Source: Thiorhodovibrio winogradskyi
Lineage (GTDB): Bacteria > Pseudomonadota > Gammaproteobacteria > Chromatiales > Chromatiaceae
Length of the DNA stretch: 64,000 bases
Assembly (NCBI RefSeq): GCF_036208045.1
Contig: NZ_CP121472.1
Span: 682,001-746,000, forward strand
Direction: 5' to 3'
Positions 1-10,202 of the stretch are shown piece by piece (within the stretch, counting starts at the first letter, position 1; each line of letters starts with the position of its first letter). Below the pieces are notes generated by a model. The model saw only the letters and a program-made list of their open reading frames with translations, made no database searches and was not told where the DNA came from. The position numbers were made by a program, and so were the translations under genes.

Positions 1-1717
1 CGCTGCCCTGGCTTTTGTGGATGGTCATGGCGAAGACGGTCTCGTGTGCCGGCAGGCGGGCTGGCAGGAGGCGGCGCACGCCTTCAGGGCTCTGCAGCCA
101 AAACCGCAGCGCACCTTCGGCGTCTGGATCGGTGAGGATGATGCCGACGTCGCCGTTGTAGAGATGCTGACCATGGTCGTTGGCGGTGATCATCAGCGGC
201 AGACCGGGGTAGAAGCTGCCGCCGCGCTGAATGGCGCCGACAGACTCTAGCGTATCAGCCGCCAGAGTGTTGAGCCGGTTGACGCCATAGGGGCCTTCGC
301 GCACGGCGGTGAGGATGCGGAAGCGGTTGAGTGCCTTTAATGCGCTTGAAGCATCGGCGGCATCGATGGCGTCACGAAAGATGGGTGCGAGTTGGTCGCG
401 AATGACCTCTTTGAGCGGCTCTAGCCCCCGCTCGAGGCGTCTGACGTCGGGATAGGCCAGATCGTCCAATACCTCGGCGGCGCGCTTGCCGTCGCCTGCA
501 TTGACCGCCGCCGCCAAGTCGCCGATGCCGCTCGCGGCGTCAAAGCGCCAACTCTTACGCAGATCGACGATGTGGTCAGCCAATCCGCCGCGCTGTGCCG
601 ACGGGCTGGGGGAGGAGCTGGGCGACGAGCTGCGCGACCGGTCGGTCTCGGGAATATGGCACCCCAGTGCAGTGAGCGCATCCAGCTGCTCCACTGAGTA
701 GCCCAGCCGCGCGCCGCGTCCGCAGATGTCGCCCAGCACCATGCCGGCGGCGACGGAGGAGAGTTGATGGCGATCGCCGAGCAGAATCAGGCGCGCGCCT
801 GGCGCAAGGGCGGCCACCGTGCGGCTCATCAGGGACAGATCCACCATGGACGCTTCATCGACCACCAGGACATCCAGGCGCAACGGGTTGTCCGGGCCGC
901 GGCTGGGCAAGGCCCGCCCCGGCCGATAGCCGAGCAGCCGGTGCAAGGTGACGGCTTCCTCGGGAATGGCCGCGCGGATGTCAGACGTGATGTCGAGTTT
1001 GCCTTTCTCGGCGGCAACGGATTCGCTCAGACGCGCGGCCGCCTTTCCGGTGGGCGCGGCCAGTCCGATCCGCAGCGGGCCTTCGTCCGACTGCTCTTGT
1101 AGCAGGGCCAGGACGGAGGCGACCGTGCGGGTCTTGCCCGTCCCCGGCCCACCGGAAATCACCGCCACGGGTCTCAGCACCGCCACGGCCGCGGCCAGGC
1201 GCTGCCAGTCGACCTCACCGCTCGCCGACGGTGGAAACAGCCGATCGAGTCCCGCGCGCAGGCGCTGGCGGTTGACGTCTCCGCGCCAGTGTCCGATGCG
1301 CGCGCGCAGCGCCCTCGCCAGCTGGTCCTCGAGCGACCAGAAGCGGGCCAGGTATAGCCGTCCGGCGTCGTCGAGAATCAGCGGCTTGCGCTCGGCGGGA
1401 CGACCGATGAGTGGTGCCGCCCGCAGCGACGCGAGCCAGTCCTTGAGTGGCGGAGCGGAGAATTCCGAATTGCCCTTGATCACCTCCCCGGCCCGCTCGC
1501 CGTCTTCGCCGAGCGCTCGCCCGGCGTAATCCGACAGCGCCAGACACACATCGCCCTGACCGGCGCGATAACTCGCCAGCGCCGTGGCCAGCAGAACCTG
1601 GGGATCAGGCGGGGAATCCGCGGATGCCCAGATCCGGTTCAACTGCTCGGCGAATTGCAGGTCGAAGTTCCGAATCGCTCCCAAGGCGACGGCACGCTGC
1701 AACAGGTGCGAACTCAT
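1..1717 (-). CDS. recD: RecD, exodeoxyribonuclease V alpha subunit (3' end beyond window)
   Basis: This is the 5'-3' helicase subunit of RecBCD, which unwinds and degrades double-strand ends before RecA loading. The open frame runs 572 codons from ATG at 1717 off the left edge, so the extreme C-terminus is missing. Seen: Walker A GGPGTGKT near residue 184, a DEAS Walker B (VVDEASMVD) near residue 285, the LRKSWRF segment typical of RecD, and the late motif MTIHKSQGS at the edge. The start overlaps the recB stop as ATGA, implying translational coupling. A serine/proline-rich insertion (SSSPSSSPSPSAQ) at about residues 360-372 is unusual but in frame. Confidence 0.93.
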   Translation of the reverse strand, partial: MSSHLLQRAVALGAIRNFDLQFAEQLNRIWASADSPPDPQVLLATALASYRAGQGDVCLALSDYAGRALGEDGERAGEVIKGNSEFSAPPLKDWLASLRAAPLIGRPAERKPLILDDAGRLYLARFWSLEDQLARALRARIGHWRGDVNRQRLRAGLDRLFPPSASGEVDWQRLAAAVAVLRPVAVISGGPGTGKTRTVASVLALLQEQSDEGPLRIGLAAPTGKAAARLSESVAAEKGKLDITSDIRAAIPEEAVTLHRLLGYRPGRALPSRGPDNPLRLDVLVVDEASMVDLSLMSRTVAALAPGARLILLGDRHQLSSVAAGMVLGDICGRGARLGYSVEQLDALTALGCHIPETDRSRSSSPSSSPSPSAQRGGLADHIVDLRKSWRFDAASGIGDLAAAVNAGDGKRAAEVLDDLAYPDVRRLERGLEPLKEVIRDQLAPIFRDAIDAADASSALKALNRFRILTAVREGPYGVNRLNTLAADTLESVGAIQRGGSFYPGLPLMITANDHGQHLYNGDVGIILTDPDAEGALRFWLQSPEGVRRLLPARLPAHETVFAMTIHKSQGS

Positions 1718-4700
1718 GCTGCCTCCTTCTGGTCGGACCTGAACAACTGGTCGAGGCGTTCGATAACGGCAAGCGGTGGCCGATCCGACCAGACGCCAGC
1801 GCTGGAGCCCTGCTCCGGATGCATCCCGCGCAGGAACAGATAGCGCACGCCGCCGAAGTGCGTCTCGTAGTGGTAGCCCGGCAGGCGTTGGCGCAGGTAG
1901 CGATGCAGGGCCAGGGTGTAGAGCAGATATTGCAGGTCGTAGCGATGCGCGCGGATGGCCTGGGCCATGCCCTCTTGGCGATAGGCGGCAAAGGTGCGCC
2001 CGAGCCGATTGGATTTATAGTCGACCAGGTAATAGCGCGCGTCGTGGCGGAACACTAGATCGATGAAGCCGCGCAGCAACCCGCGCATCTCAGCGAAGGT
2101 CAGTCCATCGGCGATGCCGGCATAACGCGCGTCGCCAGACAGCGCGGTGGCCAAGGCCGGCGGGCTCAGCAGCGACACCGGCAGATGAAACTCAAGCTCG
2201 TCGAGCCGGTCGGCACGGGCGATAGCGCGCAGGCAAGGCTCGCCGGCTTCGTCCAGTGGCGTGTCCAGCACGCGTTCCACCAGGGTAGCCAATCCCTGCT
2301 GCCAGTTCTGGCCTTGGTCGCCTTGAAGCTGGGCCAGGGGACCGAAACGCGCGCTGAGTCGGGCAATCAGCGCCAACAGCTGATCGCGCCCAGCCGCCTG
2401 AAAATCGAGCAGCTCAAACAGCTGATGCACCAGCTCGCCGAAGCGGGTGCCAGCGGGCAGATCGAAGACCGGATCTGGCGGCGCGCTTTGGTCATCGATC
2501 AGTGCATCGGCGTCCGCCGCCGGGGTGGGCGCGGCCACGGCATCGTGATCCGGCTGCTCGGGGTCGCGCCCGGCGATCAGCCCGGAGTAGCTGGTGACGC
2601 GCCAACGGCTTGCCGCCTCCAGGGGCCGGGTCAATGACGCTGGCGCCAGCGAACTGGACGCATTCGCGCGACCTTGCCAGTGGTGTCCGGCATCCTCCTC
2701 CACCTCGCCAATCAGGATGCCATCCGGCGCGCCCGCGGCCAGGCGCTCGAGATCGGCTCGAATGCCGGCGTCGTCCAGCTGCTTGAGGCGGTTCTTGGGC
2801 TCGAGCGCGCTCGAGGACGCGTCCTGATGCAGCAAATAGGCCAGCCCCGAGCCTTCCGCGCCATTGACCTTGCCCCAGCCCAGGATGCAGAGCTTGGCCG
2901 CGCGGGTGACGCCGACGTAGAACAGGCGCAACTGCTCGGCCAACTGCTCCACCCTGGCCAGCGCGCGATGGGTGTCGATCTCTGGCGAGCCCAGGTCCAG
3001 CAGCAGATCCCCCTTGTCGCGGTCATGGAACAAGGGCGGTGGCTTGCGTTTGTTGTCCCCCTGGTAATAGGACCAGGGAAAGGGCATCAGCACCACGGGA
3101 AACTCCAGTCCCTTGGATTTGTGCAGGGTCATCACGGTCACTAGGCCGTGATCGCTCTCCAGTCGCAGCTGATCGTCCTCCGCGCCGCCGCGGGTTTCGG
3201 CGCCGCCGGCCCGCTGCCCGCGAAACCAAGTCAGCAGCGCGGGCAGGCCGCGATGCTCGCGCGCGGCGACTTGCAGCAATTCGGCCAGTTGCAGGACGTT
3301 GGTCATGCGCCGCTCGCCATCGGGGCGCGCCAGCAGCCGCCGGGGAACGGCTTCCCCGTCCAGTAGCGCCTGGAAGGCGACCATGAAGCCGCGTGTTTCC
3401 CACAGCTCCCGATAACGCAGAAAGCGCGCCGTCACCGCCTCCCAGTCGCGCTCCTGTTCGGCGAGCCTGGCCAGGGTGGGGGCATCGACGCCCAGCAGGC
3501 CGGTGGCCAGGGCCGCGCGCAGCAGCGGCTCGTCGCCCGGGGTGGCGATGGCCTCGAGCACCAGCCCCATGGCCTCGGCGTCCTCGGAGTCGTAGACCGA
3601 GTCCTCGCTCAGGCTGACACTGCCGACGCCACGCTCGCGCAGCGCCTCCTGCACCAGCTCGCCCTCCGCGCGCGAGCGCACCAGCACGGCAATGTCGGCC
3701 GAGGTCAGCGCGCGATCACCCAGGGTCGCCTGGCCCGCATCCGCCAAGGTAAGCAGTTCGGCGACGCGTTCGGCACAATAGGCCGCGAGCGCCGCTTTGG
3801 CGGCCACGGCGCGAATGCAGCCCTTGGGGTTTTTTGACGCATTTTGTTCGGTGACCCGCAGATGGCGAATCTCCAGCGGGATGGGCTCGGTGCCGCGGAT
3901 GCACAGCGGTTCCTTGTCCGCGCGCGGGCTGGGATCAATCTCCTCGTAGCTGATGTCGGGGTCGAACAGGAAGGGGTTCTCCGCCGCCTGGAACAGCCGG
4001 TTGAAGGCGCCGACCAGGCGGCTGCTCGAGCGCCAATTGGTCGCGAGGGTAAAACGCGCGGTTTCGGGCGTCTGCCGCTTGGCGCGCATGTAGGCGAAGA
4101 TATCGGCGCCGCGAAAACCGTAAATGGCCTGCTTGGGGTCGCCGCACAGCAGCAAGCAGGCATCCTGCCGGCCGCCATGAATCGCCTGAAAGATGCGCGC
4201 CTGCGCCGGGTCCGTGTCCTGGAACTCATCGACCAGGGCGACCGGCAGTCGGGTGCGAATCCGTTCGGCGAAAGCGACACCACCCGGGCTTGCAAGCGCG
4301 CGATCGAGACGGCTCAGGAGATCGTCGAAGAACATCGCGCGCAGCTGGCCCTTCTCGCGCTCCATGGCGGCGCGAATGCTCTCGCGGGCGCGGCGCAAGA
4401 AGAGTGCGCGCGGCAGTGTTGCCAGCTGAGCATGCAGGTTCTGGATCTGCTCGCACAGGTCGAAGATCAGGTGCTGGGGTATCTCGGCTTCGGGCTTGGT
4501 CTTCTCGGCGATCATGGTTGAGGTCAGCCGCTCGAAGGAAGTCGGCAGGCTTGTCGGCAGCTCCTTGAGCCTTGCTACCTCGTCGCCGGCTTCGAGGGCT
4601 GCCTGGCGAACATTGCGATTGTATGACCGGTGATTGATCACGCTGCCATCCTCGAGAATCGCGGCCACCTCTTCTTTCCCCGCATGCCAGGCGTGCCCAA

Positions 4701-5373
4701 ACTGCTCCAACAGCTCCAACAACTCGGCACGCGTGCTCTCGAGCGATTCCTCGGTGACATCCGGCAGCAGCCTCAAATCCTCGCTCGCCAGGGTGCGGTC
4801 GAGGTCTCCTAGCAGCCGGTCTGGCCCTTCCGACCAGTGCGCGGCAATCCATTCCACATCCTCGGGGGAAGCGGTCGCCACCCGGGCGCGCCAATAGTCT
4901 GCCGCGCCCTGGCGCCGCAGCGGTCGGTCATCGGTCATGAACTCGGCTGAGAAGGTGATGCCGGACTCGAAGGCAAAGGCCTCCAGCGTGCGCTTGCAAA
5001 ACCCATGGATGGTATGAATCGCGGCCTCGTCCATGCGCGCGAGTTGATCGACCAGAAACCGCGTGGCCTCGGCCGGGTCGCTGACCGCGCCGAGCAATGC
5101 ATGCAGCACCGGGTCTTTGTAGGCAAGCGGACCGAGGTCGGGCTGCGCCAGCCAGGACAGCGCCTCGCCGATGCGCGCGCGCACCCGCTCTTTAAGCTCC
5201 TGCGTGGCCGCCTCGGTGAAGGTCACCACCAGGATTTGATCGACGCTATGACCCGCCTCGATCAGCAGCCTCAGATACAGGGTGGCGATGGTGAAGGTCT
5301 TGCCGGTTCCGGCGCTGGCCTCCACCAGCACGGTGCCATGAAGCGGCAAGGTCAAGGGGTCCGCCTGTTTCAT
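1714..5373 (-). CDS. recB: RecB, exodeoxyribonuclease V beta subunit
   Basis: 3'-5' helicase and nuclease subunit of RecBCD, 1219 aa, the usual family length. UvrD-type helicase motifs appear in order: Walker A EASAGTGKT (residues 18-26), Walker B VDEFQDTD, motif III GDPKQAIYGFRGAD, TNWRSS, motif V TLHKSKGLEFPVV and motif VI LFYVGVTRA. The C-terminal nuclease domain shows GFIDLVF followed by YLVDYKSN, the D...DYK catalytic core, near residues 1105-1120. It overlaps recC upstream and recD downstream by 4 nt each (ATGA), so the three subunits are made from one coupled message. The order recC-recB-recD lacks the ptrA gene found between recC and recB in Escherichia coli. Confidence 0.97.
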   Translation of the reverse strand: MKQADPLTLPLHGTVLVEASAGTGKTFTIATLYLRLLIEAGHSVDQILVVTFTEAATQELKERVRARIGEALSWLAQPDLGPLAYKDPVLHALLGAVSDPAEATRFLVDQLARMDEAAIHTIHGFCKRTLEAFAFESGITFSAEFMTDDRPLRRQGAADYWRARVATASPEDVEWIAAHWSEGPDRLLGDLDRTLASEDLRLLPDVTEESLESTRAELLELLEQFGHAWHAGKEEVAAILEDGSVINHRSYNRNVRQAALEAGDEVARLKELPTSLPTSFERLTSTMIAEKTKPEAEIPQHLIFDLCEQIQNLHAQLATLPRALFLRRARESIRAAMEREKGQLRAMFFDDLLSRLDRALASPGGVAFAERIRTRLPVALVDEFQDTDPAQARIFQAIHGGRQDACLLLCGDPKQAIYGFRGADIFAYMRAKRQTPETARFTLATNWRSSSRLVGAFNRLFQAAENPFLFDPDISYEEIDPSPRADKEPLCIRGTEPIPLEIRHLRVTEQNASKNPKGCIRAVAAKAALAAYCAERVAELLTLADAGQATLGDRALTSADIAVLVRSRAEGELVQEALRERGVGSVSLSEDSVYDSEDAEAMGLVLEAIATPGDEPLLRAALATGLLGVDAPTLARLAEQERDWEAVTARFLRYRELWETRGFMVAFQALLDGEAVPRRLLARPDGERRMTNVLQLAELLQVAAREHRGLPALLTWFRGQRAGGAETRGGAEDDQLRLESDHGLVTVMTLHKSKGLEFPVVLMPFPWSYYQGDNKRKPPPLFHDRDKGDLLLDLGSPEIDTHRALARVEQLAEQLRLFYVGVTRAAKLCILGWGKVNGAEGSGLAYLLHQDASSSALEPKNRLKQLDDAGIRADLERLAAGAPDGILIGEVEEDAGHHWQGRANASSSLAPASLTRPLEAASRWRVTSYSGLIAGRDPEQPDHDAVAAPTPAADADALIDDQSAPPDPVFDLPAGTRFGELVHQLFELLDFQAAGRDQLLALIARLSARFGPLAQLQGDQGQNWQQGLATLVERVLDTPLDEAGEPCLRAIARADRLDELEFHLPVSLLSPPALATALSGDARYAGIADGLTFAEMRGLLRGFIDLVFRHDARYYLVDYKSNRLGRTFAAYRQEGMAQAIRAHRYDLQYLLYTLALHRYLRQRLPGYHYETHFGGVRYLFLRGMHPEQGSSAGVWSDRPPLAVIERLDQLFRSDQKEAA

Positions 5374-8300
5374 GATGACTTCCGCTCCTCGCCGGCCTTG
5401 ATCTGCCGCGACACCTCAGCGATGGGCTGGTAGATGCGCAACGCCAGCGCCTTGAAGGGATCGGCCAGGGCATCCTGACCGCGAAAGGCCATGCGCACCG
5501 CCAGTTCTTGGCTCTCGCCCGCGGCGTAATAGCCCCCGTCCCAACTGTTGGCAACGGCCTCGTCGGTTTGTTGGTCGCACCAGGCAAAGCTGGTGGCCGG
5601 GAAGAAGGGCACCGGTCGGCTGAGGCCTTCCCAATAGAGCGCGAGTAGATCGGCCAGCTGATCCACGGGATCTTGCACGGCATCCAGCATCAGGGTGACA
5701 TCCTCGGCGACATAGGCAGTAGAGGCTTTGACGCCCGCCGGCGCGGCGGCGCACAGCACCAGATGGCGCACCCAGGCATTCAAGCGATCCTTGGGCTTAA
5801 GCTTGGCCGGGCGTGTCAACACCAGGCCGGCCGTGGTCAGCGGGTGCAGCTCGCCAACCAAGCGGAACTCGCCGATCTCCAAGTCCACATCCACTGGGTC
5901 GAGCGGCTCGCCGAGCAAAGGCGTCCGACGCGCGATCAGGTCATCGACCAGCGCCAGTTCCTGCCGGGTTTGCTGCGCGCCAAAGGTGCCGTGCGGCAAG
6001 ACGCCCGCGGCGCGCAGCGTCGCGAGGATGTCGTCATCCCCAAACCCGGCTTGGCGGCTATCCAGCAGCGCCGTGCGCAGGCCGTAGCGCGCGAGACCGG
6101 TGCCGACAATGAAAGGCTCGTCATCGGATGGCGCGTCCTCCGAGCGCGGCAGGCGCAGACCGATGCGCTTGCGCAGAAAATGGCCGGAGGGGTCGCGCAG
6201 GAAGCCCAGCAGATCATGCAGCTCGACCTCCCTTGGGGATGGCCTTGGGGATAGATCGGGGGCCGCCAAGGGCTCCTCGATGAAGGGCGCGAGGCGGCTA
6301 TCTTCCAGGGCTCGCGCCGCCTCGCACCAGCGCGTGGAGTAACTCGCCACCGCCGGCCGGACGCCGTCGAAATGCGCCGGGCTGAAGGGCTGCAAGGGAT
6401 GATGCACCACCAGGCGGTCGCGGGGCGTTTCGGCCCCTTCGATGCGGAAGGCGGCGTCGATATAGTCGAGCACTTCGTCGACCACGACGCTGCACGCGCG
6501 CGGGCTGTTATCGCGCGGACCATGCGCGGCCCAGCTGATGTGCACCGCATCGCGCGCGGCGAGCAGGCATTCGAGAAACAAATAACGGTCGTCGCGCCGG
6601 CGTGAGCGGTCGCCGCGCCGCGGCTCGGTGGCAATGCGATCGAACGACAACGGGCGCTGCGCGCGTGGAAAGGCATCGGCCTCCATTCCCAGGATCGCGA
6701 CCACCCGGTGCGGGATGGAGCGCATGGGCACCATGTTGGTGAAGGTCACGCGTCCGGTCAGAAAACCATAGGCCCCGCCGGGCTCGTCCAGTGCTTGGCG
6801 AATGAGCGCGCCCACCAGGTCGCTGCTGATGGGCTCCTCGACGCCGGCCAGCCGCTGCTGGGTCAGCGTCTGTTCCATGGTGGCGCGCACGGCATCGAGC
6901 AGCGCGAGTTCGGCGTCCTCCTCGGCGTCGAAAAAGGTCTCGAGCAGCGCGTTGATCCTCTGCATCCAGTCCGCGCCGGTGCGCGTGTGCTTGAGCCGAT
7001 GGCGCCACTGGCTCAGGGCATCGACCAGGCTCTGGAGCGCGCCGAGCACATCGACATCGCCGGCGTCGATATCCGCATAGGGCCGCACGCCTTGGTAGGG
7101 TCGGTCCGCCCACTCGGGCGGCATGGCGTAGCCAAGAAACAACCGCGCAAGGCCAAAGGCCCAGGTGTTCAACGCCTCGGCGGGCAGACCCAGCGCGCGG
7201 CGGCTGTCCGCGTCCAGGCCCCAACGGATACCGGCATCGTTGATGAACGACGCCAGGCGCTCGCGGCTCGACTCCGTGACTCCGAATCGCCGCTGCAGCG
7301 CGGGCACCGCGAGCAACGCCAGCACATCGCTCGCGGTGAGGCGCGATTGGTGCAATCCGAGCAGGGTCTTGATCGCCGCGACCAAGGATTGGCCCGCGCC
7401 GGGCTTGCGGTCGGCCAGGGTCCAGGGCAGGCGCAGCGTCGGTTCCGCCGCGCCGAAGACGGCCTCCACATAAGGCGCGTAGAGATCGATATCTGGGGCC
7501 ATGACGAGGATGTCGCGCGGCTCCAGACCGGGCAGCTTCTCGACCAGATCCAGCAACCGGTCATGCAGCACCTGCACCTCGCGCAGCGGACCATGGGCGC
7601 CGTGCACGCGAAACGACAGGTCGTCGGGGCTGATGCTGGTGCGGGTCGTGGCGTCCAGGGAACGGCGGTCGGCCAGATTGAGCAGATCCCGCTGCAGGCA
7701 GGCCAGCAGGCTGTCGCCCTCGGGCTCGAGAAAATGCTCGCTGTCCTCGCCACCCAGCTCCAGCAGCTGATCGAGAAACACCTGTCCGGCATGGCCAAGG
7801 GAGGCGAGCAGCGGATTGCCGATGTCCAGCATCCCGGTCGGATCGGGCAGAGCAGCCCGCCGCGCCCGCGCCCGGCGGCGCGCCAGCCGGCGCTCGTCCT
7901 CGACATCGGCCCAATATTCGCGACAGGGGTTGAGGTAGTAGAGCACCACCTCGGTGTGATCGGCGAGCGCCCCCAGCATGCGCACCTGCACCGGCGCCAG
8001 CGCGCCCACGCCGAACAAGCTCACCGTCTTGGGCAAGGGGACAGCAGGCGGCGTACCGGCGGTGATGGCTTGCTCGAACTCCGCCACCAAGCGCGCCCGA
8101 TGAGCGCTGCCGACGCCTGCCGCGACCGCGCGCCACAGGATGGCTTGCCAATCCTCGGGCGCGGCTCCGCGCTCGAAATCGAGGCAGAGGTCATGGCGAT
8201 AGACCAGGTATTGATCGAACAGGCTCGCCAATTGCGCGGCCAGCTCGAAGCGGCGCAGGTCGGATAAGTCCGCGTCCAGATAGCGCTTCAAATCGGCAAA

Positions 8301-8618
8301 GGCCGGTGCGGCGATCATCTCGGGCAAGAGCCGAAACATCCGCCAGGTCAGGGCGCCCTGCTGATAGGCGTCTTGTTCCGGAGCCTCCGGCAGCCAGCTC
8401 TTGAGCATCCGCCAGAAAAAGCTCGCCGGCAGCGGGTAGTCGATGTTCGCCGCGATGCCCCGGCGCATCGCCAGCTGCTGCGACACCCAGCGCGCCATGC
8501 CCTGATTGGGCACGACAATGACCTCGCGCGCGAAGGGGTCCTGGCCAGCCGCGTGCTCTTGCGTGGCCAGGACATCAATCAGCTGCTCGAGCCGGTTGGA
8601 ATGATGGACCCGAAGCAT
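5370..8618 (-). CDS. recC: RecC, exodeoxyribonuclease V gamma subunit
   Basis: Chi-recognition and scaffold subunit of RecBCD, about 1082 aa. The N-terminus MLRVHHSNRLEQLIDVLA and the following VVPNQGMARWVSQQLA are characteristic of RecC. The start is placed at 8618 rather than 14 codons upstream (8660) because a GGAGG Shine-Dalgarno sequence sits 8 nt before this ATG. No Walker A is present, as expected for RecC, whose helicase-like domains are inactive. The stop overlaps the recB start (ATGA). It is the first gene of the recCBD operon; a WYL regulator ends 77 nt upstream on the same strand. Confidence 0.95.
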   Translation of the reverse strand: MLRVHHSNRLEQLIDVLATQEHAAGQDPFAREVIVVPNQGMARWVSQQLAMRRGIAANIDYPLPASFFWRMLKSWLPEAPEQDAYQQGALTWRMFRLLPEMIAAPAFADLKRYLDADLSDLRRFELAAQLASLFDQYLVYRHDLCLDFERGAAPEDWQAILWRAVAAGVGSAHRARLVAEFEQAITAGTPPAVPLPKTVSLFGVGALAPVQVRMLGALADHTEVVLYYLNPCREYWADVEDERRLARRRARARRAALPDPTGMLDIGNPLLASLGHAGQVFLDQLLELGGEDSEHFLEPEGDSLLACLQRDLLNLADRRSLDATTRTSISPDDLSFRVHGAHGPLREVQVLHDRLLDLVEKLPGLEPRDILVMAPDIDLYAPYVEAVFGAAEPTLRLPWTLADRKPGAGQSLVAAIKTLLGLHQSRLTASDVLALLAVPALQRRFGVTESSRERLASFINDAGIRWGLDADSRRALGLPAEALNTWAFGLARLFLGYAMPPEWADRPYQGVRPYADIDAGDVDVLGALQSLVDALSQWRHRLKHTRTGADWMQRINALLETFFDAEEDAELALLDAVRATMEQTLTQQRLAGVEEPISSDLVGALIRQALDEPGGAYGFLTGRVTFTNMVPMRSIPHRVVAILGMEADAFPRAQRPLSFDRIATEPRRGDRSRRRDDRYLFLECLLAARDAVHISWAAHGPRDNSPRACSVVVDEVLDYIDAAFRIEGAETPRDRLVVHHPLQPFSPAHFDGVRPAVASYSTRWCEAARALEDSRLAPFIEEPLAAPDLSPRPSPREVELHDLLGFLRDPSGHFLRKRIGLRLPRSEDAPSDDEPFIVGTGLARYGLRTALLDSRQAGFGDDDILATLRAAGVLPHGTFGAQQTRQELALVDDLIARRTPLLGEPLDPVDVDLEIGEFRLVGELHPLTTAGLVLTRPAKLKPKDRLNAWVRHLVLCAAAPAGVKASTAYVAEDVTLMLDAVQDPVDQLADLLALYWEGLSRPVPFFPATSFAWCDQQTDEAVANSWDGGYYAAGESQELAVRMAFRGQDALADPFKALALRIYQPIAEVSRQIKAGEERKSS

Positions 8619-8695
8619 GGGCTTGGCCTCCGCTGACTCAACGGATCTGTCGGGACGCATGGCTTGATCGCCGTGCGGCTTGGGTTGGCTGGGGA

Positions 8696-9727
8696 TTAAA
8701 GCACATTCGCGTAAAGCGTCGATGCCTTGTTGATCTGCGCGGCCACATTGCGCCGCATCGCATCCGGCGCCACCACCTCCAGATTGTCCCCGGCCGCCAG
8801 CAGCCAGCGCAACAGCGCGCCGCTTGAGGGGACAGTCGCGTGCAACCGCAAATCGAAGTCGCTGTCCTCGGGCTCGGGCAGGGTTTGCTGTCCCTCGGCC
8901 AAGGGGCAGGCCTCCAACACATCGGTCAGGTAGCCCCGCACGCGCAGCTCCAAGGCGATGGTCTCGCCACAGCCGAAGTCCACCAGACCTTCCGCGATGG
9001 CCCGGTCCAGGTCGAACCCCGCGGCCGCGCGAGCCGCGTCCTCGGTCAGCTCGACGCGCACCATCCGATGCAGGGCATAGAACCGCACATGCGCGGGCTC
9101 GTTGTTCTTCAGCGCCACCAGGTAGATCACGGGACCGCGCTGCACCAGGGCTTGCGGATGCAAGCGTGGCTTGCGGAGCTGGCCCGTGGCTTTGCGATAC
9201 TTAACGGACAAGATGCGTTGCTCGGCCACCCCCGTGATCACGGTGCTGAGAATCCGCGGGTGCACCTTGGCCGGAATCAGCCGCTGCTCGGCGGACAGAA
9301 TCCGCAGGCGCTGATCATTCAGTGCTGGCACCTGGTCGGACACAACCAGCTGGCGCCACAGCGCCTCGAGCCGCCCCTTGGGCACCAGATCGGTCACCGT
9401 TTGGTCAATCAGCTGGCGGGTATAGGCGATCACGTTCGGATCATCGTCCCCCGCCTCGGCCCGCCGCCGATAGCGCAACGGCTTGCCACCGGGGTTGACC
9501 GCGACGATGCGCTCGTCGCGAATCAGCTCGGTCAGGTCCCGCTGCAGCCGGCGCCGCCGCGCGGCCGCCGAGGCCTCAGTGCCGTATTCATCCTCCAACA
9601 GCCGCTCGAGCCGCCCAACATCGACGCAGCGCTGCGGCGCCGTCTGGGGTGGCGAGATTCGAGCGAACAGGGCTTGCAAGCGCTCAATGCGCTCCTGATG
9701 GGTCGCACTCATGCCGAAAATTCTCAT
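8696..9727 (-). CDS. WYL-domain transcriptional regulator
   Basis: About 343 aa. The N-terminal ~90 residues (ERIERLQALFARI ... RRRRLQRDLTELIRDERIV) are a winged helix-turn-helix of the WYL type. Residues ~150-230 contain the WYL core, here GPVIYLVALK followed by FYALHRMVRVEL, and the C-terminal ~80 residues fit the WCX extension. WYL proteins are known to bind nucleic-acid ligands, in several cases single-stranded DNA, and to control DNA-damage or phage-defence genes. It lies directly upstream of recCBD on the same strand, so control of that operon is plausible but inferred. Start uncertain: ATG 9727 or ATG 9712; a longer open frame to 9868 has non-conserved N-terminal sequence. Confidence 0.82.
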   Translation of the reverse strand: MRIFGMSATHQERIERLQALFARISPPQTAPQRCVDVGRLERLLEDEYGTEASAAARRRRLQRDLTELIRDERIVAVNPGGKPLRYRRRAEAGDDDPNVIAYTRQLIDQTVTDLVPKGRLEALWRQLVVSDQVPALNDQRLRILSAEQRLIPAKVHPRILSTVITGVAEQRILSVKYRKATGQLRKPRLHPQALVQRGPVIYLVALKNNEPAHVRFYALHRMVRVELTEDAARAAAGFDLDRAIAEGLVDFGCGETIALELRVRGYLTDVLEACPLAEGQQTLPEPEDSDFDLRLHATVPSSGALLRWLLAAGDNLEVVAPDAMRRNVAAQINKASTLYANVL

Positions 9728-9953
9728 GGCCAAAGGATGGCATGAGTATAGGACAGAGTTTGACGTGAGTGCTTTGAGCAAAGAGGTGGGGGCTGTACGT
9801 TGGCGAAAATCCAGCGGCCAGGTAAGACGAGCTGTCTGGATTTTCGCCCACGCACCTTGACAGTCCATTGAAATCCTTGTTTAACTTCATGCTTACCAAT
9901 CCGTACAACAGTGGCGGAAAGAATGACAATCCGGATCGACTGATAGAGGTGAC

Positions 9954-10202
9954 ATGGTGGCAACAATGAATCTGTCTTTACCGGATACGATGATCGCTTG
10001 GATCGATGAATGCTCCCGCTCCGGTCAATACAGCGACGGCAGCGAGTATGTGCGCGAGTTAATTCGGCGCGATCAGGAGCGCACCGCAAAAATTACACGG
10101 ATGCAAGCGTTGATCGATGAAGCAGGCGCGCGCAGAGAAGGACGGCGTTCCATGCAGGATCTTGAGGCCGAAGCGCTTGCGAGGTTAGCCGCGCCACAGT
10201 GA
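9954..10202 (+). CDS. parD: ParD-family antitoxin (ribbon-helix-helix)
   Basis: 82 aa. The N-terminus MNLSLPDTMIAWIDECSRSG with SEYVRELIRRD is the ribbon-helix-helix DNA-binding fold of ParD/CopG-like antitoxins. The C-terminal part would wrap the toxin. GAGGTG lies just before ATG 9954; ATG 9966 is an alternative start. It overlaps the downstream parE remnant as GTGA, the usual coupled antitoxin-toxin order. Because the toxin is frameshifted, the antitoxin may now act without its partner. Confidence 0.88.
   Translation: MVATMNLSLPDTMIAWIDECSRSGQYSDGSEYVRELIRRDQERTAKITRMQALIDEAGARREGRRSMQDLEAEALARLAAPQ

Noticed and set aside
6708-8267. Long plus-strand open frame (519 codons) opposite recC
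   Set aside because: Antisense shadow of a clearly coding GC-rich gene; the translation has no domain and is full of Gln/His/Arg from inverted codons.
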